Both the position numbers and the translations under genes were made by a program. Below, in pieces: positions 63,973 to 64,000 of a stretch of DNA of 64,000 bases. The stretch covers positions 5,791 through 69,790 of the forward strand of contig JBKBYG010000005.1 of NCBI GenBank assembly GCA_046313435.1. The letters run 5' to 3'. Position 1 is the stretch's first letter; every line of letters begins with the position of its first letter. The stretch comes from JBKBYG01 sp046313435 (GTDB lineage: Bacteria; Pseudomonadota; Alphaproteobacteria; Rickettsiales; Arcanibacteraceae). Below the pieces are notes generated by a model, which searched no databases, had not been told where the DNA came from, and was given only the letters and a program-made list of their open reading frames with translations.

Positions 63973-64000
63973 AAAACATAAATGGATTCAAATAATTGGT

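Noticed and set aside
1..64000. Retron, diversity-generating retroelement, prophage or classical insertion sequence
   Set aside because: No reverse transcriptase, integrase, capsid or DDE transposase sequence was found; the only mobile-type gene is the Rpn-family one at 63004.

Overview
The window is strongly AT-rich and reads as chromosomal DNA of an intracellular alphaproteobacterium of the order Rickettsiales. The main evidence is a rickettsial type IV secretion operon, virB3-virB4 followed by four long VirB6 paralogues (12.6-24.7 kb). Supporting signs are the long isocitrate dehydrogenase, an NDUFA12 complex I accessory protein next to an MlaD protein, the small two-subunit pyruvate dehydrogenase E1, ThyX, and several ankyrin/leucine-rich-repeat effector-like proteins. 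A complete flhA (28.2-30.4 kb) shows flagellar export potential, which among Rickettsiales fits Midichloriaceae-like lineages better than Rickettsia or Anaplasma. The family-level placement is inference.

Layout. 0-5 kb: the 3' part of a coiled-coil gene, icd, a pilin-like gene, a small membrane protein, ygfZ and a DUF2628 gene. 5.1-11 kb: tRNA-Val, then cell-wall genes (rlpA, two D,D-carboxypeptidases, and nagZ after an LRR-like gene). 11-12.6 kb: an XRE-cupin regulator divergent from a YbaK/EbsC-DUF2000 pair, with an 18-bp perfect palindrome between them. 12.6-24.7 kb: the T4SS operon on the minus strand. 24.9-30.4 kb: dxs, an ankyrin protein and flhA. 30.4-35.9 kb: three large accessory proteins (coiled coil plus hydrophobic segment; single ankyrin-like repeat; LRR with a C-terminal F-box-like motif). 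Each of these three has an inverted repeat close to its start codon. 36-39.4 kb: thyX-terC-secF, then rpsD. 39.7-46.1 kb: a small acidic protein, an OprP-like porin and PstS-like protein, and a TPR-pilT-pilU-like operon. 46.4-49.3 kb: a MoeA-like protein with altered active-site motifs and two divergent pilin-like genes. 49.5-55.2 kb: NDUFA12, mlaD, a CAT-anticodon tRNA, comF, MFS-marR, kdsB-pfkB and tRNA-Lys. 55.2-57.6 kb: a decaying stretch with a frameshifted coiled-coil gene, a HAD-like remnant and a twice-frameshifted zinc-ribbon gene. 57.6-64 kb: a fourth pilin-like gene, pdhA-pdhB-pdhC, a quinone oxidoreductase and an Rpn/PD-(D/E)XK transposase-family gene with a 12-bp tandem repeat.

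How the parts fit. The T4SS would deliver effectors, and the ankyrin, LRR/F-box-like and coiled-coil proteins are natural candidates for its cargo. Four pilin-like proteins with a shared ALPGD/DDG architecture, two retraction ATPases, a TPR lipoprotein-like protein and ComF suggest a type IV pilus or DNA-uptake machine. RlpA, the two carboxypeptidases and NagZ suggest that a peptidoglycan wall is made and remodelled. The most notable leads are a perfect 21-bp inverted repeat that ends at the base before the start codon of the LRR/F-box-like gene, the wider pattern of inverted repeats before consecutive effector-like genes, the lectin-like N-terminal segments of the VirB6 proteins, the pilin family, and the degenerate MoeA homologue.
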